DNA of 64,000 bases, taken from contig CANTFL010001312.1 of assembly GCA_947650285.1 (NCBI GenBank), positions 186,001-250,000 on the forward strand. The letters are read 5' to 3'. The translations under genes and the position numbers were made by a program. This document shows positions 31,001 to 44,540 of this stretch, piece after piece; position 1 is the first letter of the stretch, and each line of letters opens with the position of its first letter. Origin of the DNA: Hyaloperonospora brassicae. Lineage: Eukaryota > Oomycota > Peronosporomycetes > Peronosporales > Peronosporaceae. The notes under the pieces are model-generated. The model had not been told where the DNA came from. It worked only from the letters and a program-made list of their open reading frames with translations, and made no database searches.

Positions 31001-32060
31001 ACCGGTTCCGAAATGCTAAAGATTTAAGAAGCTCGACATGCCCATCCAGGTCAAGTCAAGTAGATATTTTGACGTGTTATCTCGTTTGCGTCGATAGATG
31101 AGGTCAAGTATAATAAGGACTGTGTCACAATGATGTTCGCCGGTTATTGGATGAAACCTGCGTGCCGAGATGAGATCTATAGTAGCGTTGTCAGAGCCAT
31201 ATATGCCACAGGCGGCATTTCCACGCTACGATCGAGCATATTTTATGACTGAGAGATCATCATGTCCGGCTTGAACGGTGCTAAATTGGCGAGGGGGTGA
31301 ACCTGATTTAACGCCGCCGCTATCGGGGTGATTATTTACAGTGTTGTTGTATTTTTGTCTTCAACGTGTGACATGGAGACCCAAACAACGGCATAGCGGA
31401 GGAATTTGAGATCAGTTTTCTTCGCACTTCTATACAACATCCAATTCTAGTGTATCCAGCACTTGAGTTGGATTCATTATTTGCGTACTCGACGAAATCG
31501 CACTATATTATATGACTGGCTCCTCACTAGTGACGGTGCATTGCTAAACTATTTTAATACAGCATGTAATGCGAGGTAAAATCAATTTGGTCGATTTTAG
31601 AATGCGTATTAGCCGCGTCTACAGCCAGAGGGGCACATATCCACTAAAACGCGCATCCCGCGCTCACGAGCGTTGTACACAGGTGGGCAGGGCGTCGACG
31701 ATGGCGGCCGAATCGCTGAAAACTAAAATAGCTTACGTGCCGGCGGCGCCGTGATGAATGATCGCGACGACTCATTAATCGTGTTGTGAATACGTACGTT
31801 CACGTGATTTTGCTGGTACACCGTTTACCAATTGGATAGGTATCCGACGAGCACACGCGTCTGATTTGACCAACGCTCAGATGGTGTATCGTTAGAGAGA
31901 AACATATTTCCGATATGAAATTGAGCTTCACAAGATCTGACGTTCCCCGTACCTAATGATGCAGCGGCTATTGCAGCCATGACTAGCCATATATTTTGGG
32001 CCTGCCCGAGTGCGCGTCGCTACATGAAATTCCTACTTGATCGGTTGCAATGGATCGGCT
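28060..32060 (+). pseudogene. Heavily decayed non-LTR retrotransposon (LINE)
   Basis: Plus-strand fragments occur in the correct LINE order. The start of an apurinic-type endonuclease domain (MDIISQNVAGFF, about 28,069) is followed by KSDRKKFYSGF and ALKKIVDQAQLSNILE (28,440-28,640). Reverse transcriptase begins with VSEAFKRMKRRKDAG and NFPASFDEANIEYL (29,580-29,765). Then come FRLRPMLPHLG and DGFVPQRSINTAPDIITAVRKEA (29,850-29,965, different frame) and LIVNGCRSSRREVI with LLAPLLLILALD (30,110-30,215). A C-terminal zinc-region motif, HIFWACPSARRYMKFLLDR, lies near 31,985-32,045. Many stops and frameshifts separate them, and the active-site YADD/FADD motif was not found. The element is long dead. 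Confidence 0.65.
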
Positions 32061-33050
32061 CTTTTACACAGGCCGAATAAAAAAACGCCTGGGTGTTTGG
32101 CCTGGACCTTCTGGGGAGCCCTGGACAAGCCTGGGATATTGTTCAATAATCGTTAGACCCCAAGGATTGATACTTTGAAAGATAAGGCTGTGGTCCTCCC
32201 GACAGCTCGCGAGCGGTGGCGCTTTGTCGTATTTACGAAAATTAATGCCATCTTTTTCGAGCGCCTCCGCCGCATGAACCACTCGTCTTGGCCCAGAAAG
32301 TACACACAGCCAGATTCGATACCCCATTTCGACGGTTGACTCGACGATAACGTGGATAAATATACCAGCATAAAATGGTGGAATACAGATTTGTTTTGTA
32401 CAAGTATAGGTCAGCATTAACTGATACTCTTCTATGCTCTAATGAACCACCGTATTTGTACATGATACATATCAAAAGTTGCCCTGCAGTGCTATTCTTC
32501 CTGCTTATAAATAAATCTCGAAATAATCCAAGTCCGAGCGGAGCTAGATTCGTCATGGTATAAAGCGACAATCAAAACCTCGCCGCTTGCGATCTGTGGG
32601 TGTCGGCAATAGCTTATGGTTGCGCCGATGCCACTAACAACATTGTGGAAATTATATAGAGAGCTTTCGAACGGTCTTCGGAAAGCGCAAGAAAAGCGGG
32701 TATTTAACTATGCATGACATTGGCGACAGTAAGATTGTACTATCGCAACGTTGAGCTCTACAGCCTCCCCGATAGACACACTTGGACAATAATTTGTTCA
32801 ATCACGCTCCATAGCTCACGGTATTGATGTAACCAGCTGGTCACATCGTTTTCGCACCTTTAACAAAATGAAATTTTGAATGGCAAATATCGCTATGGAT
32901 ACAGGAGGGTCTATTATATCGCACACCCCCTGCGGCCAGAACTATCATGGAGGCTCTGGATTTGCTCGACAATTATGTCAATAATAGGCTGGAGACCTCT
33001 CATACCGAGCAACATGTGGTACTGGGACCCGCGCCACAACAAGTTCGGTC
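32061..33050. other. Unassigned, between LINE and copia remnants
   Basis: Overlapping minus-strand frames at 32,064-32,571 (up to 117 codons) have no recognised motif. The stretch just left of 33,050 may be further copia polymerase decay. Confidence 0.3.
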
Positions 33051-33425
33051 GATTTGATCACTTGGCTTGTAGCAAGCAGTGATGCGGCCAATATCTACGT
33101 TCCGTTTCGTAAAGACGCAGTAGCTTTAATTCACTTGACGGCTGCGACGCGCCAGGACATTGCGTATGCTGTGGGGTACGTTACACGCTTCATAGAGAAT
33201 CCGCAGCAAGAACATTGGACGGCGGTGAAGCGCACCTTTTGTTACTTGCAAGGGAAAAAGTCGCATTGACACTGCTTCCAGCCAAGCGACAAGATATACT
33301 TTCGTGGCTGCTCGGACGTGGACTGGGCCGGCGACCATGCTGATCGCAAGTCGACCTCGGGTTACAATTTCATGATGATATTGACAGACCTGATCATATC
33401 TGGCCGCAGGCGCTCTGCTGTCTAA
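33051..33425 (+). pseudogene. Ty1/copia remnant: end of reverse transcriptase and RNase H
   Basis: One frame reads DAANIYVPFRKDAVALIHLTAATRQDIAYAVGYVTRFIENPQ, then EHWTAVKRTFCYLQGKKSH. After a stop, RGCSDVDWAGDHADRKSTSGYNFM follows. These are the hallmarks of the copia polymerase/RNase H junction (RPDIAYAV, HW.A.KR.LRYL.GT, SDADWAGD..RKSTSGY). The usual final motif with the last catalytic residues is lost after 33,425. Nothing intact remains upstream, so this is a fragment. Confidence 0.8.
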
Positions 33426-33429
33426 TGAA

Positions 33430-36400
33430 TGGTGCTTCAAAGTCTATAAAATAGTCATCGCCACGGTAAAAATGTTGCCCTGCGCTAAGATACAGCTATT
33501 AGCACACGTACCTAACTATACCCCACTTTCTCACCTCACTCCACCCTGGGTACCTGACATATTACCACAGACCGAGATAGAGACAACTGTTGGTACAGAA
33601 ATTTTTGATCAAGTTCAGTGATTCACATGCGCGCTTCCTACAAGACACCATCGTCTTTTCGTATAGAAACTAAGTAGGGCTCAATTCTAGCTTCCAAAAT
33701 TGCTGATAGTACGCTCAACGCATAGCACGTCATTTGCTCTAGAATTGAGTTAACAGGTAAGTACTACGCAAATTATCTTGCTTTTTACTCAATCCAGTGT
33801 GAAACCGCATGCATGTAACAATACTTCTAGTCTCTCTCACCAAAGGGTCCCGGTTTCCTCGAAACCTAAGAGACCATTATATAAGAGCGCGTATCTAAAA
33901 AAGCGACACCACAGGAGCAGTCGCGGCGATGAAGCCTATACGATCGACTGTGTACTCCCTGTTGTAGCATTTGTAAATGAATAATACGTCGAACCAGGTG
34001 GAAATGGTTGGTATGGAAGAGAAGACATCTGTAGGTTTAGACTTTTCTAATAATAAATTTAATTTTGTTTTTTTTAAAATATAGCATAAATGTAAAATTT
34101 TGGAGACAAACAATCAATGCGGTAGTTGCGCTCAAGCTTCATCAGATATGGATGCCAACACATACGCTTGAATTTACTGAAGGGATCAGCTCAGCAAATG
34201 ATGTACTGAAGGCGTCACTCTAAACATTTATTGTTCATTCGCTACTCACTTATGTGGTCTCCGATCGTTACTGATCAGGAAAACGTCACGTGTTGCTATG
34301 CTCATTTCGAGTTCACAATGCCTAGACTCGGTCGTCGCATACGACATTGATAAAAATATTGGACTTGATTAATTTAGGATAAGCCAGATCGAAATGGACT
34401 ACGAGACATCACAGAATTGCACTTAGCACTTTCTTAACAATACGATGCCTTGTATGACTGCTGAAGTACACCATCAGGACCCTGTGTAGCTAAGCCAAAT
34501 CTCGATATCGCAAGGCATGCCGTAAAAATGATTTTTGAACGCAAGCCATCGTGGGATAGAGATCATTCTGCGTAATGAAGATTTTAGCATATGTAAAGAG
34601 AACGATATATGGTATTCCATAAAAAGGATTGCAAAATCTTTTTTGCTGATATAACAAACGAATACGAGGGAAGATAAAATGTCAAAATGTCGTTACTTAA
34701 ACGCATTCGTACCTTATAGCCGAGAGTTGATAGAACTGCCTGGTCGGAAAGGCAAAAGTCGTCATCGTAGTTGTATTTAATGAAACGCTATAGATATAGG
34801 CAGCCAAAATTTTGCCAACACAAAGCACGGGTGTAGATGACTTCATCCAGGCGTCTAAGAAACAGAACGTTCTACGTAATAACAGTCGAATGAATTGAAA
34901 ATTATCCTTTACTTGATTCGAACATTCCTACAAAAATAATTTGTTCATCAAAATCGAAGATTATCTCAATCGAATTATTCGAGTAATCTTCACTACACAT
35001 TCTTAGAAGGACACAGGAAAAACGAGTATGTTGACAATAGTGCTGACATATTAATCAATATGGTTTACAGAAGCCTAAATTGTACTTTTTGTAATAGGAA
35101 TACGAAATCAAACATTTTACAAATGGAGGCAAACAAGCCTGAAGAATTGTTGCGCCTCTTGAACATTGTGTACGTAAGGTATATAGCGTTTGTAAAGCTT
35201 TTACGGTACATATGGTTGCTTGAACAATAGTAAGCGCAAAGCAACGCGAGACGTTGAAACAAGAGGTTGATTCTGGTCTTTTCAGTAGTTATACATACAT
35301 TCTTTGTAACAGTGAAGGATGTGAGTACTTCCGCATTACTCGAAACCCTTACAAACTGATGAAAGACCAAATAGCTGGACGTAACGCTACTGACTCATAC
35401 GGCTGGTGTTAAGGCCATCTAAGCCATAGTATAATATCAAAATATCAACAAGAAGCACGCAAACATCTATAGCGTTGGATAATAAATATGACAGTAAAAC
35501 AAGTGGCGCCTTGCAAAGGATCAATATGATCATCAGCGCCCGTTGCTGATACATATATGTGCTCTCACGGGGATCAATGAAAGAGGTACAATATACTTCT
35601 CAAGGGGAAACCTTTGTTCGTATAGCAAGTCAACTTCATTGGGGATAAGTATGTGTCGAGCTGGAAATATACGATTCATTGAGAACAACGATAATAAAAC
35701 TAATTTGTTTATTTCTTACCTGACGGGGCGTGAAAAGGCCAACCCTTTGGGCTCAAAATTCACGACAGAATAAACCTTGGGCGATATGAGGTCGGCAGCC
35801 CCGGTTCCCTACTATTTTTTAAGCCAGTACGTGACAAATTCTAGGCAAGGGTAAGGCACTTCCCTTACCAGCAGATGCTGAATGTGCAATATGTATTGTA
35901 AGTTGCACGTGTATGTAAATGATTTAAAAATACACATATCAATCACTTTATATCAATTGATAGCGAATGGCCCAGTAAGCCGGCATATTTATGCCTCTTC
36001 CACGCCGTGAAATTGACAAGAAATGACATTGTTAGTTATGCCGTCAAGCAAAATTGACTTTGCGATGTCATCGAGAGGTACAGGATTGTTGCCAACAATT
36101 GGGCCAAAAACACCGTTACCTGTTTTGCTACACCCTAAGTTAAAAAAGATTATATTATCCATACAATTAACGCAGAAGAGAGAGAGAGCATAAAAAGGCC
36201 TTAGTAAACAGTGCAGCGCTGAGAAGTTTTTTCCTTACCAGTTGAGAAACCGTTGTAGAATCATAATTTTTCATGAACATTTGTCAAACGAGAATAACGT
36301 TGCGCCTTGCAATAGATACATTTATATATCAGTGAAAATCAGCTAGTAAAGATATGAGGCGAATTCTACGCAATGGTACGGTAATGACGTTCATACTAAA

Positions 36401-39400
36401 TAGATATGACTACTGCATGCCATTGGGTATAGCTTCTACCGTAATGCAAGAATATGCTGGTAGCATCCATCCAAAAATTACATCTGTCCTTCTTAAAAGA
36501 TGGGTATCTTCTGAACACCTTTAAGCATATGCTGAGTTCCAAAGTTCTACAATGTGTTGCGATTTACATGGTATTTGATTGGCCGCCAGAAAATTACGCA
36601 TGTTAATTGCGTAATTTATCGGTGCACCGTAAAACAGGCTTGAGGTTGATGCATTCCAGAAGTACATACAGAGTCTGAGTCTTTTTCTGCAACTAAAACA
36701 TCTATAAAATGGTATTAAAAAGTACAGACAAAACGATATAAGGCATAAGAGAACTCGGTTCACCACAGAGCTAGATAATCTAAATTGAGGTTGACAGGAG
36801 GGGTGGATCGGCGATCTTTGCTTTGATTGAGCAACAGAAACTAAAAGATAAGAATCGAAGCATTCGACCTGAGAGATAGGTATGTCGGAAATTATAAATA
36901 TCATTCGAATCTAGTTAGACAGCTTCAAAGCACAGGCGGTTAAACACTATAGTTTGATTTTATGTCGTACATATATAGTTTTATTTATTTGCTGACCTTT
37001 AAAGTAAGTCGCATTGCTTGTTTCGAGAAGTTTTTCGTGGAAAGGACAGAAATGTTCGTACGCAAAGCAGAGGATAATGAATGTCCATCTTACGGTGTTG
37101 GAAATGAAGTAACAGATTTGCCGCAGCATATTAATAGCGATACAATTTATCGATGAATTGCTTGCATGGTGAGGTATAGGTCATAAGACTTTATTTATTG
37201 TTGTGAGAAATTTCAATCTGGAGACGACATATTTGGAAATTCTACGACAAAAAGAGGGTTTGGAATCAAGGAGTCTTTTTATAAAGAAAATAGCAGATAT
37301 ATCATTTACTAAAGGCGTATAACCTAAAACCCGTAAGGATATATTTATACCCGCAAGAAACACGAGATAAAATCTAACTTCTAAAAAAGTGTATATGAAG
37401 AAATTTTGCATGTCTTTTAGGATGATGCCGTTGTAAAACAATTTACGATTAAAAGTATACTGGGTGTTTACTATAAGTTCCCAGACCAGTTCAATTAAAT
37501 ATCACGACGATGTTCTGACCTTACAAGCTCATTTTTTTCTACTTCGTACCACCTGAGATGCCTAGCCAATGACACTAGACATGAACGGAAGTGTAGGCAA
37601 TAAGAATCATACGATGCCATGATGTCGCTGCAACTACATCGAGATTCAAATGTTTATTCGAAAAGTATATATGACCCCGTCGCATACAACAGATAAGCAT
37701 CGATTCTCCATTTAGACTTCAAGTCCGAAGGATTCGTTTTGTTTTTATTCATAATTCATGATATATACGCCATATCAAGAACGGCATCTTCAAATATGAA
37801 CAACTATTGGTTGCTAATGCTAAGCTAAAATTTCGAATGATCTGATAAGTAACGTTTACGGCCTAACAATATGATCATCAATTGAAGCGTGCCAGCCTAG
37901 AGCACAAGAATATTAATAATTGATTCGGTGATTGATGCTTGATTTGTTGCACATAAATCACACATTGCGTTTATGTTTTACGTTGTTTCTTAAGCTAATA
38001 CATAGAGAAGATTTCGAAATGCTAAACATCAGACTATTAGTGGAGTAAAAAATAGCGAACAAGGCTGCATCATTTGACAATGCTTTCTTCTTTGACTAAG
38101 ACATATCAACCTCAGTGAATTGTGAAGCTTTCAAATTATAATCGCTGTATTGAAATTTGGAACGACGCGGCATATAAGCTTGTCATACGTTCCGTATGCG
38201 TAAGCGGTAAACATATCAAAGTTCCAGAGGAAAGACCTGTAATGAATTTTGATCCTTATAATTACACGGTAGCCATTAATCATATACATAACTCGAGCTC
38301 AAAGAGTCCATTTAAGTTTTTCGCTTAGATCTGCGCTGCCACACGTCGATATTTAAAAAAATTTAACCTTTAAAAGATCCCAATGAATCGAAAAGAATCG
38401 TGTTTTGTTGCCTCAAACATTTCCTATAGGTAATAATTTAGCCGTCTATACGGTGTTGTTCAAACGCTTAGGCATCGCTCCGACTTTATTTATTATGCGT
38501 CGTGTGCCCAAATTACGATCATTTATGCAAAATTAATTTCGATTTTACGAGTGTCAACTTGTTTTGACGACGTGAGAAATGCACTCACCATTTTTTAAAT
38601 TTTTAGCGTATTAGTCATTATTTATACATATGCCGAAAATGTCACATCACGTGTCATCCTTCCAACCCGTTGGGATTCTTCACTATCGAGAATGTACGAG
38701 GTAAATTATTGACAGATTGCCAGACGTAAAGCAGGTATTGGGCACAATTTATTCTAGTGTTACCGATACTATATGGTCTCGTTCGACCATGCTTGCACTA
38801 TTTTAATACGTAGCTATATTTCCATTGAATATGCCATACTCCAACATGAGTGGACTTGTATCAACTTGGCTTTCTTACAAATAGGCTTAATGTTTTCGTT
38901 TAGAATATTTATGACCGTAATGGTTCGATATTTATCAACCAGTGACAACGTGTTTACGTCAAATTCAATTTAATTTAGTAAAAGCGTGTTTGATAAAGTC
39001 AAGGATTGAGTAAAACAATTTTTTTAGTCGTACGCTTCTTATATCCTTTAAAATTCTGAGAGACTGCTTGTAGCGCACTTATATAAATATTGGTATCGCA
39101 TTTTGTGAAGATAACAGATACTATTACGCTTTATATCATGCATGATAAAGGCATATTATTGTTGCTTGTTTAATCAACACAGTAGAATGGTTATCTCGAG
39201 CCTATATAATACTATGTGTCGACTCGATAGGCTCGTCTTTTTTGTTTGCGTAGTTGAAACAACAATCAAGACATAAAAAAATAAGCTGCCGTGTTGTTCA
39301 TACTCATAACACACAATACGCCATTTATCTCGGACAATCTTTTGCATCACTTGGCAGAAAAAATGATTTAAATATGTATACGAAGGAATACAGCGAAAGA

Positions 39401-42400
39401 TCCTTCCTATGCTTTTTAATTTGTCGTGCGCCTATACTATTTTAATATTTTGGATCAGTATGGCGTACGCATTGATCTTGCATAGTTAATTTCCTCCAAT
39501 AACTTGCCCTATTCGTGCATCTCTTTTCCGTATAAGTGTGACCCACTTGGAACATGTCCTGTTTAAGTAACAGCGAATCTAAGTATAGTATATCACGCGT
39601 TAAGGCTGATATCGGAATAAAAACTGACGATACCAATCACCTTACGATCGAAGAAAAATTAATTAATGTAAGATGAGAGGAAGATGAAATCTGATATGTT
39701 TCAGATCGGTGGCGATATTGCTAGTTCCGTCGCTTACATCATCAGTAGTTTTCAAGACATCACCATAGCATTAAATATTCTTAACTTTTGCTAGTACGAA
39801 GTATAATTCATATATTGCCTTATCTGGACATTGAAGGCAAAACAACAGGTCAGTTGTGCAATTACCATTTAGACCGTGATAAATATTTTTAGTACAAACT
39901 ATCCTTGGAAATGAGCAAAAATCCGACTGGGACGATCGAAATTATGCAATATTGAAAGCGACTTATTAGTTCCAGACGAATATGTGAAGCCACCAATAAT
40001 ATATAATATTATCATTTAATACCGATATACATGATGTATTCATAAGCTATGATCGACTACATAGCCGCTTTCACGTGATGAAAATTCTCGCAACGCAAAA
40101 CGTATGGATACTTGCGAATGTATTCGTCTTCTATATTAACCTACCTACAAAAATATATACGTAATTTGACCCTTCAGGTTTACTGAACATATTAATATCC
40201 ATAGAGATATCGATACATTAATTAATAATAATGGGATTTTATAGTTGATATGATTCGATCATTCCGAAGCTTAATACCAACAAATTACTTGTTATAGATC
40301 AACGATCTATCGTGAGATTCTATTTCAGCAAATATTGCGCCCATTTGATGAAGTAGAAACCCTATAATTTGTACGTACTATCTCGCTGACGGACTTCTCT
40401 CAAAGGTTTGCTGTAAACCACCGAATGTTTTATCGAATTTGGAGTACATATGATATGCATCTTCTGATAAAAAAAATGTGGATGGTCACGCTGTGTAAAG
40501 TATCGGCCGACGATAATGTTACTCCCATATTACATAACGATAAAATGACGCGGAAACACGACATTTTAAGTCGGTATCATTTAAATTAAAGGTTTATTGT
40601 CGTTATCGATAAAGAGAACTTCGGCTTTTATATACCATGATAATTCTCTTGCCTAGCAGACTTGTATAATCAAGCACATCCGACTGGCGATGAACGAACA
40701 TTAAAAAAGGATCTTTTCATCCTTCTTCTTGCAACTGAAAATTTAAAAACGATAATGCCTTGAGACATTAGATTTACCTACCTTTTCAATTATTAAGTTG
40801 GGTCTAAAGACCACAAACGAAGCTATTGTTACGTCGGTTAAGCTTGTACCAACGATCGACAAGACAGCCGGTATATCGGAAGCCGATGCAACTTGAATTT
40901 TACGTCCGGCAGGCTACCTTGCTAGCATTATCGTATCGGTTTTTGTTTCTGTATCAACACAAATTTGGTTTATCATCCTTCATGTTAAGAATATATGCAT
41001 TTTTGGCTTGTGATAGCGAATTGTTATTTATATATGGTACCAATATCAGAGCAACGTCAGATGGCTATGTTGGCAAAGTCTTATAGCACCTCGACCTTAT
41101 TTTTAGAAATGATAAAATATTAACAAGTCATTATCGATGTTAAACGGCAATGTAGCTATTAATCATGTTAAAGTACATGTTTGTTGGAAAATTATAAATG
41201 CATAATTTATGCAATTGTTGTGAATGCTTGTATGTTTATAGAACACCAATACGATGATTATCGCACAATGTTGAATTTATTATCGCAATATGGTGCTTGT
41301 TAATGTCATTGAGAAGATCGCAGGGGAAAAATTCACTGTATATAAGGGACAAAAAGATACTGTCTTGCAAGCGATTGCATTTTCATATATAACGAATACA
41401 CCCGTCTTACTTTGTACAAAAAGAAAATGGTTCGTTTTTCTACTACGCGGCGATTCGGATAAATTGCGAATTTCTGTTCAATTCCGAAAGACCCAAAGCC
41501 TATTGGTAGGATCATTTCGTATGCCGCATCCATATTCATGAAGATACCGACATATCTCAAACTACAATTGTCATATGTAGGGAACCCTCAATACTAAGCC
41601 TACCTCGCTTATTAAGTTGCCCAAGATGATCAGCATCAAAAGACTGACATATTTTGCCCTAATTTACATAGTTTGTACTATATAATTATCCGAATGATGC
41701 AGTCCAGATTTGCAAAACCACCATCGCGCACCAAATGGGCTTCTATGATCATAATTTGAAGTTAATGTACATGTATAGGTTAAAAACTTAAACACTTGTG
41801 CACAGCAAACCGATGAGGACCCCACAATCACCCACTTAATTACTCTGTATCTATCGAAAAAGATTGATTATTGATTGGATGAGGTCAAGTCATAGGTGTG
41901 TTCGAGGTGATCCTTAATTAACTACGAGCGACTAGTATTTCTTGTATTGAAGGTCTAGTAACACCCTAATATTATAAATATGAATATGGATAATACGCAA
42001 TAATCATAAACAAAACCACAAACAATATCGGAAACAAAAGTGTTTTCCAAGAGGCAACAATTTTTCTGTTTTTTAAATGATAAAATTGTACGATTACATT
42101 TTTCAAAAACTTTTTTGATGATTGGTAAAAACTAACGTGATAAAAACAGTTGTTTTTATTGTTGTGATCTGTGTGTAATCCAGTTAATATTATTTGTTCT
42201 CTAGGGTAATGCTCACGCTCATACTACACCGAGTGCTTCATGAAACGGTCGACATGCGTAACAAATGTCGATTAGGTAGCTTCTATTCCAGCTTATAGGT
42301 AATGAATATTTTGACTGACAAGCTCAAGATGGACCAGTATCAAGCAATTTTTAATAATTCAATATATGGTCAGTCGTATATTCACCAGAGCATGCACAGT

Positions 42401-43686
42401 TTTTTTTGCTCCTTTCGCGCCTTTATACGTGAAATATTGCAGAATCAACTAAATTACTACACGAGTCATCGTTGTATACGCGAAATACTTTTGCGGTAGA
42501 GTCGCGGAGAGCCGACACAAAATGTAGCTACTTTTACCTGGTATAGCCCTTTTTAAATTTTTACACGGATTAACAATATTGTTTTCTTACCATTTAGACG
42601 TGACGAATAATATATACCGCCTTAGATTTTGTTCATCACCTTTTCAAAATAACGAAGCACTCTATTTCACACAGTGAAGCTTATTGGCAGCTCTTATGTA
42701 ATAACATGATGACCTTAGTATTTTAATTCACATTTTACGCGATATATACATTCAAAAGTGATACGAGCGCCGTATTAAGACACTTATAAGCTAAATAGTC
42801 GATACCTACCAATATCGATGTTCTCTCTAGACTAGGCCATGAATCGTATTCTTTTTGTTCAACATTACGTAAAAGCGCCGAACATTCTGATATCGGAAGC
42901 TGAAATATCAAAAAACAAGCAACACCAGGACTCTTTATATATAAATATTGTAATAAAACGATGATGCACTTTCATTGGATTATACTTAAATATCTTACAG
43001 TGTAAGGATAAATCTATATGTACATTTATCTCCAGTGTTATCGATAGTAGTTCCGGAACCCGAGGACGCAGTTATGTTCGGCACTTGAGCATATATAAAT
43101 GACCATTAAGCCGGTTTAAAATTTTGAAAGCTATTTGACGTACGGTATTACATGTTTTTTAACATGACGAAATTTGTTCACATGTATCTGATTCGGGTTT
43201 ACGCTTTATTCGTCGCCTGCGATTTGAAAATAAATCTGTGTCTCAATAAACGGTATGATTGACGGCAATGGAGTGTGCTTTGTGCTGACGAAGTATACAT
43301 CACGTCATTTAATAGGAGAATAAAGGGATCGGATACGTGGCATGAACGCATGTACAATTATTTATTCAAATAATACTTAGATCAAGTCAATATGCATTGT
43401 ATGATGACATCCTATTGTTGCAACTATGCCTGGCTTTGACAAGATTAGGAAACATTTAAACTGTCTCGATGAAATGCTTGACTATGAAAAAAACGCAAAG
43501 TCATGATTACAAAAGTTATATATAATCAAGTTCGTGCTTAAGAATAATATATTTGGATAATCATGGAGAGTTTAATAAGTCATAACTGAAGCATATACCC
43601 TCTTCGAAAAAGATGCACTTTGAGATAAATCATACATTTACATATCTGATAAAAAATAATCTCTATAGCCAATTTTGAATGGATCG
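33430..43686. other. AT-rich gene desert, part 1
   Basis: About 10 kb of strongly AT-rich sequence. The longest open frame is 127 codons and none shows a domain. Short inverted and A/T-run motifs are frequent, as expected by composition. No transposon family is recognisable. Confidence 0.6.
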
Positions 43687-43790
43687 CTGCAATTGCGGTA
43701 CAATATTCGTACATGGATAATGATCAAAGTTAGAGCATCTGCAATTGCGGTACAATATTCGTACATGGATAATGATCAAAGTTAGAGCAA
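43687..43790 (+). repeat. Perfect tandem duplication, period 52 bp
   Basis: The unit beginning CTGCAATTGCGG occurs at 43687 and again at 43739 without differences through GTTAGAGCA, a very young duplication in otherwise old decayed DNA. Confidence 0.9.
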
Positions 43791-44488
43791 GTGCAAGTAT
43801 TGAGTGCTTGCGTCTAAGTAGTTGGGAGCAGATTTTTGTACGTCAAATCGGTCTTCGACTCGTATTTTGAGTACGAGATTGGCAGCGTTCTCCACCGAAC
43901 ATGGATGTGGATATAATTAGATGTTTACCACCCAACGAAAGTGCCTAACAGGTGTTCTGGATGATACTGTAACATGCCAGATTGATGTAGTCAGTAGAAG
44001 ACGTCCAAACTCACGTCGTAATTATGATGTGGTATTTGATATAATAATTGCTATTGAATCTAACAATTGGTATTTGATCTATCATTTGTTATTCGATCCT
44101 TTAATTTATATTTGCGACTAATTGGTCTTTTTGGTCCGATATGTATTTGTGGTAATGATACGCACTAGCGAGTTATCCACGTTAAGATCAAGCGAGGGAT
44201 ACCCAACGCCTGTTCCACGAAATCAGTATTTCGGGGTGATGGTTTGGAAAAAAAGTTAGAAGGAGATCAAACCCATCGTCGAGAACGCATTTTCATAACA
44301 CGATAGTAAATTGGTTGGGAATGAAACAGTGCTCGATTATGTGGTGAGCGACACTCGGCTAAGTCTTTCGAGCCAAATGGTTGGTCACCCGCGACCAAAT
44401 AGCCGCACTTTTCATACCACAAAAGGACTTAAACACTGGGGGTTTTGAGCTCTGCTTATAAGAACTCTCAAGAATTGTCTCGAGTACA
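43791..44488. other. Less AT-rich island, unassigned
   Basis: Composition rises toward equal GC from about 43,790 to 44,790. A 66-codon frame at 43921-44121 has no motif. It is probably an old mobile element, together with the foldback at 44,489. Confidence 0.3.
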
Positions 44489-44540
44489 TCCAATCCTTTT
44501 CGGGATTCTACGTGGACGTAGAATCCCGAAAAGGACTGGA
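44489..44540. repeat. Near-perfect inverted repeat, 25-bp arms, 2-nt loop
   Basis: Arms 44489-44513 and 44516-44540 pair with one mismatch (which could be G-U in RNA). The core is CTTTTCGGGATTCTACGT with its complement. Confidence 0.9.

Noticed and set aside
32064..32571. Overlapping minus-strand frames up to 117 codons
   Set aside because: No recognisable motif; they lie between two plus-strand element remnants and contain no convincing start context.
43687..43790. CRISPR-like repeat
   Set aside because: Only two directly adjacent units without spacers, and the setting is a eukaryotic genome.
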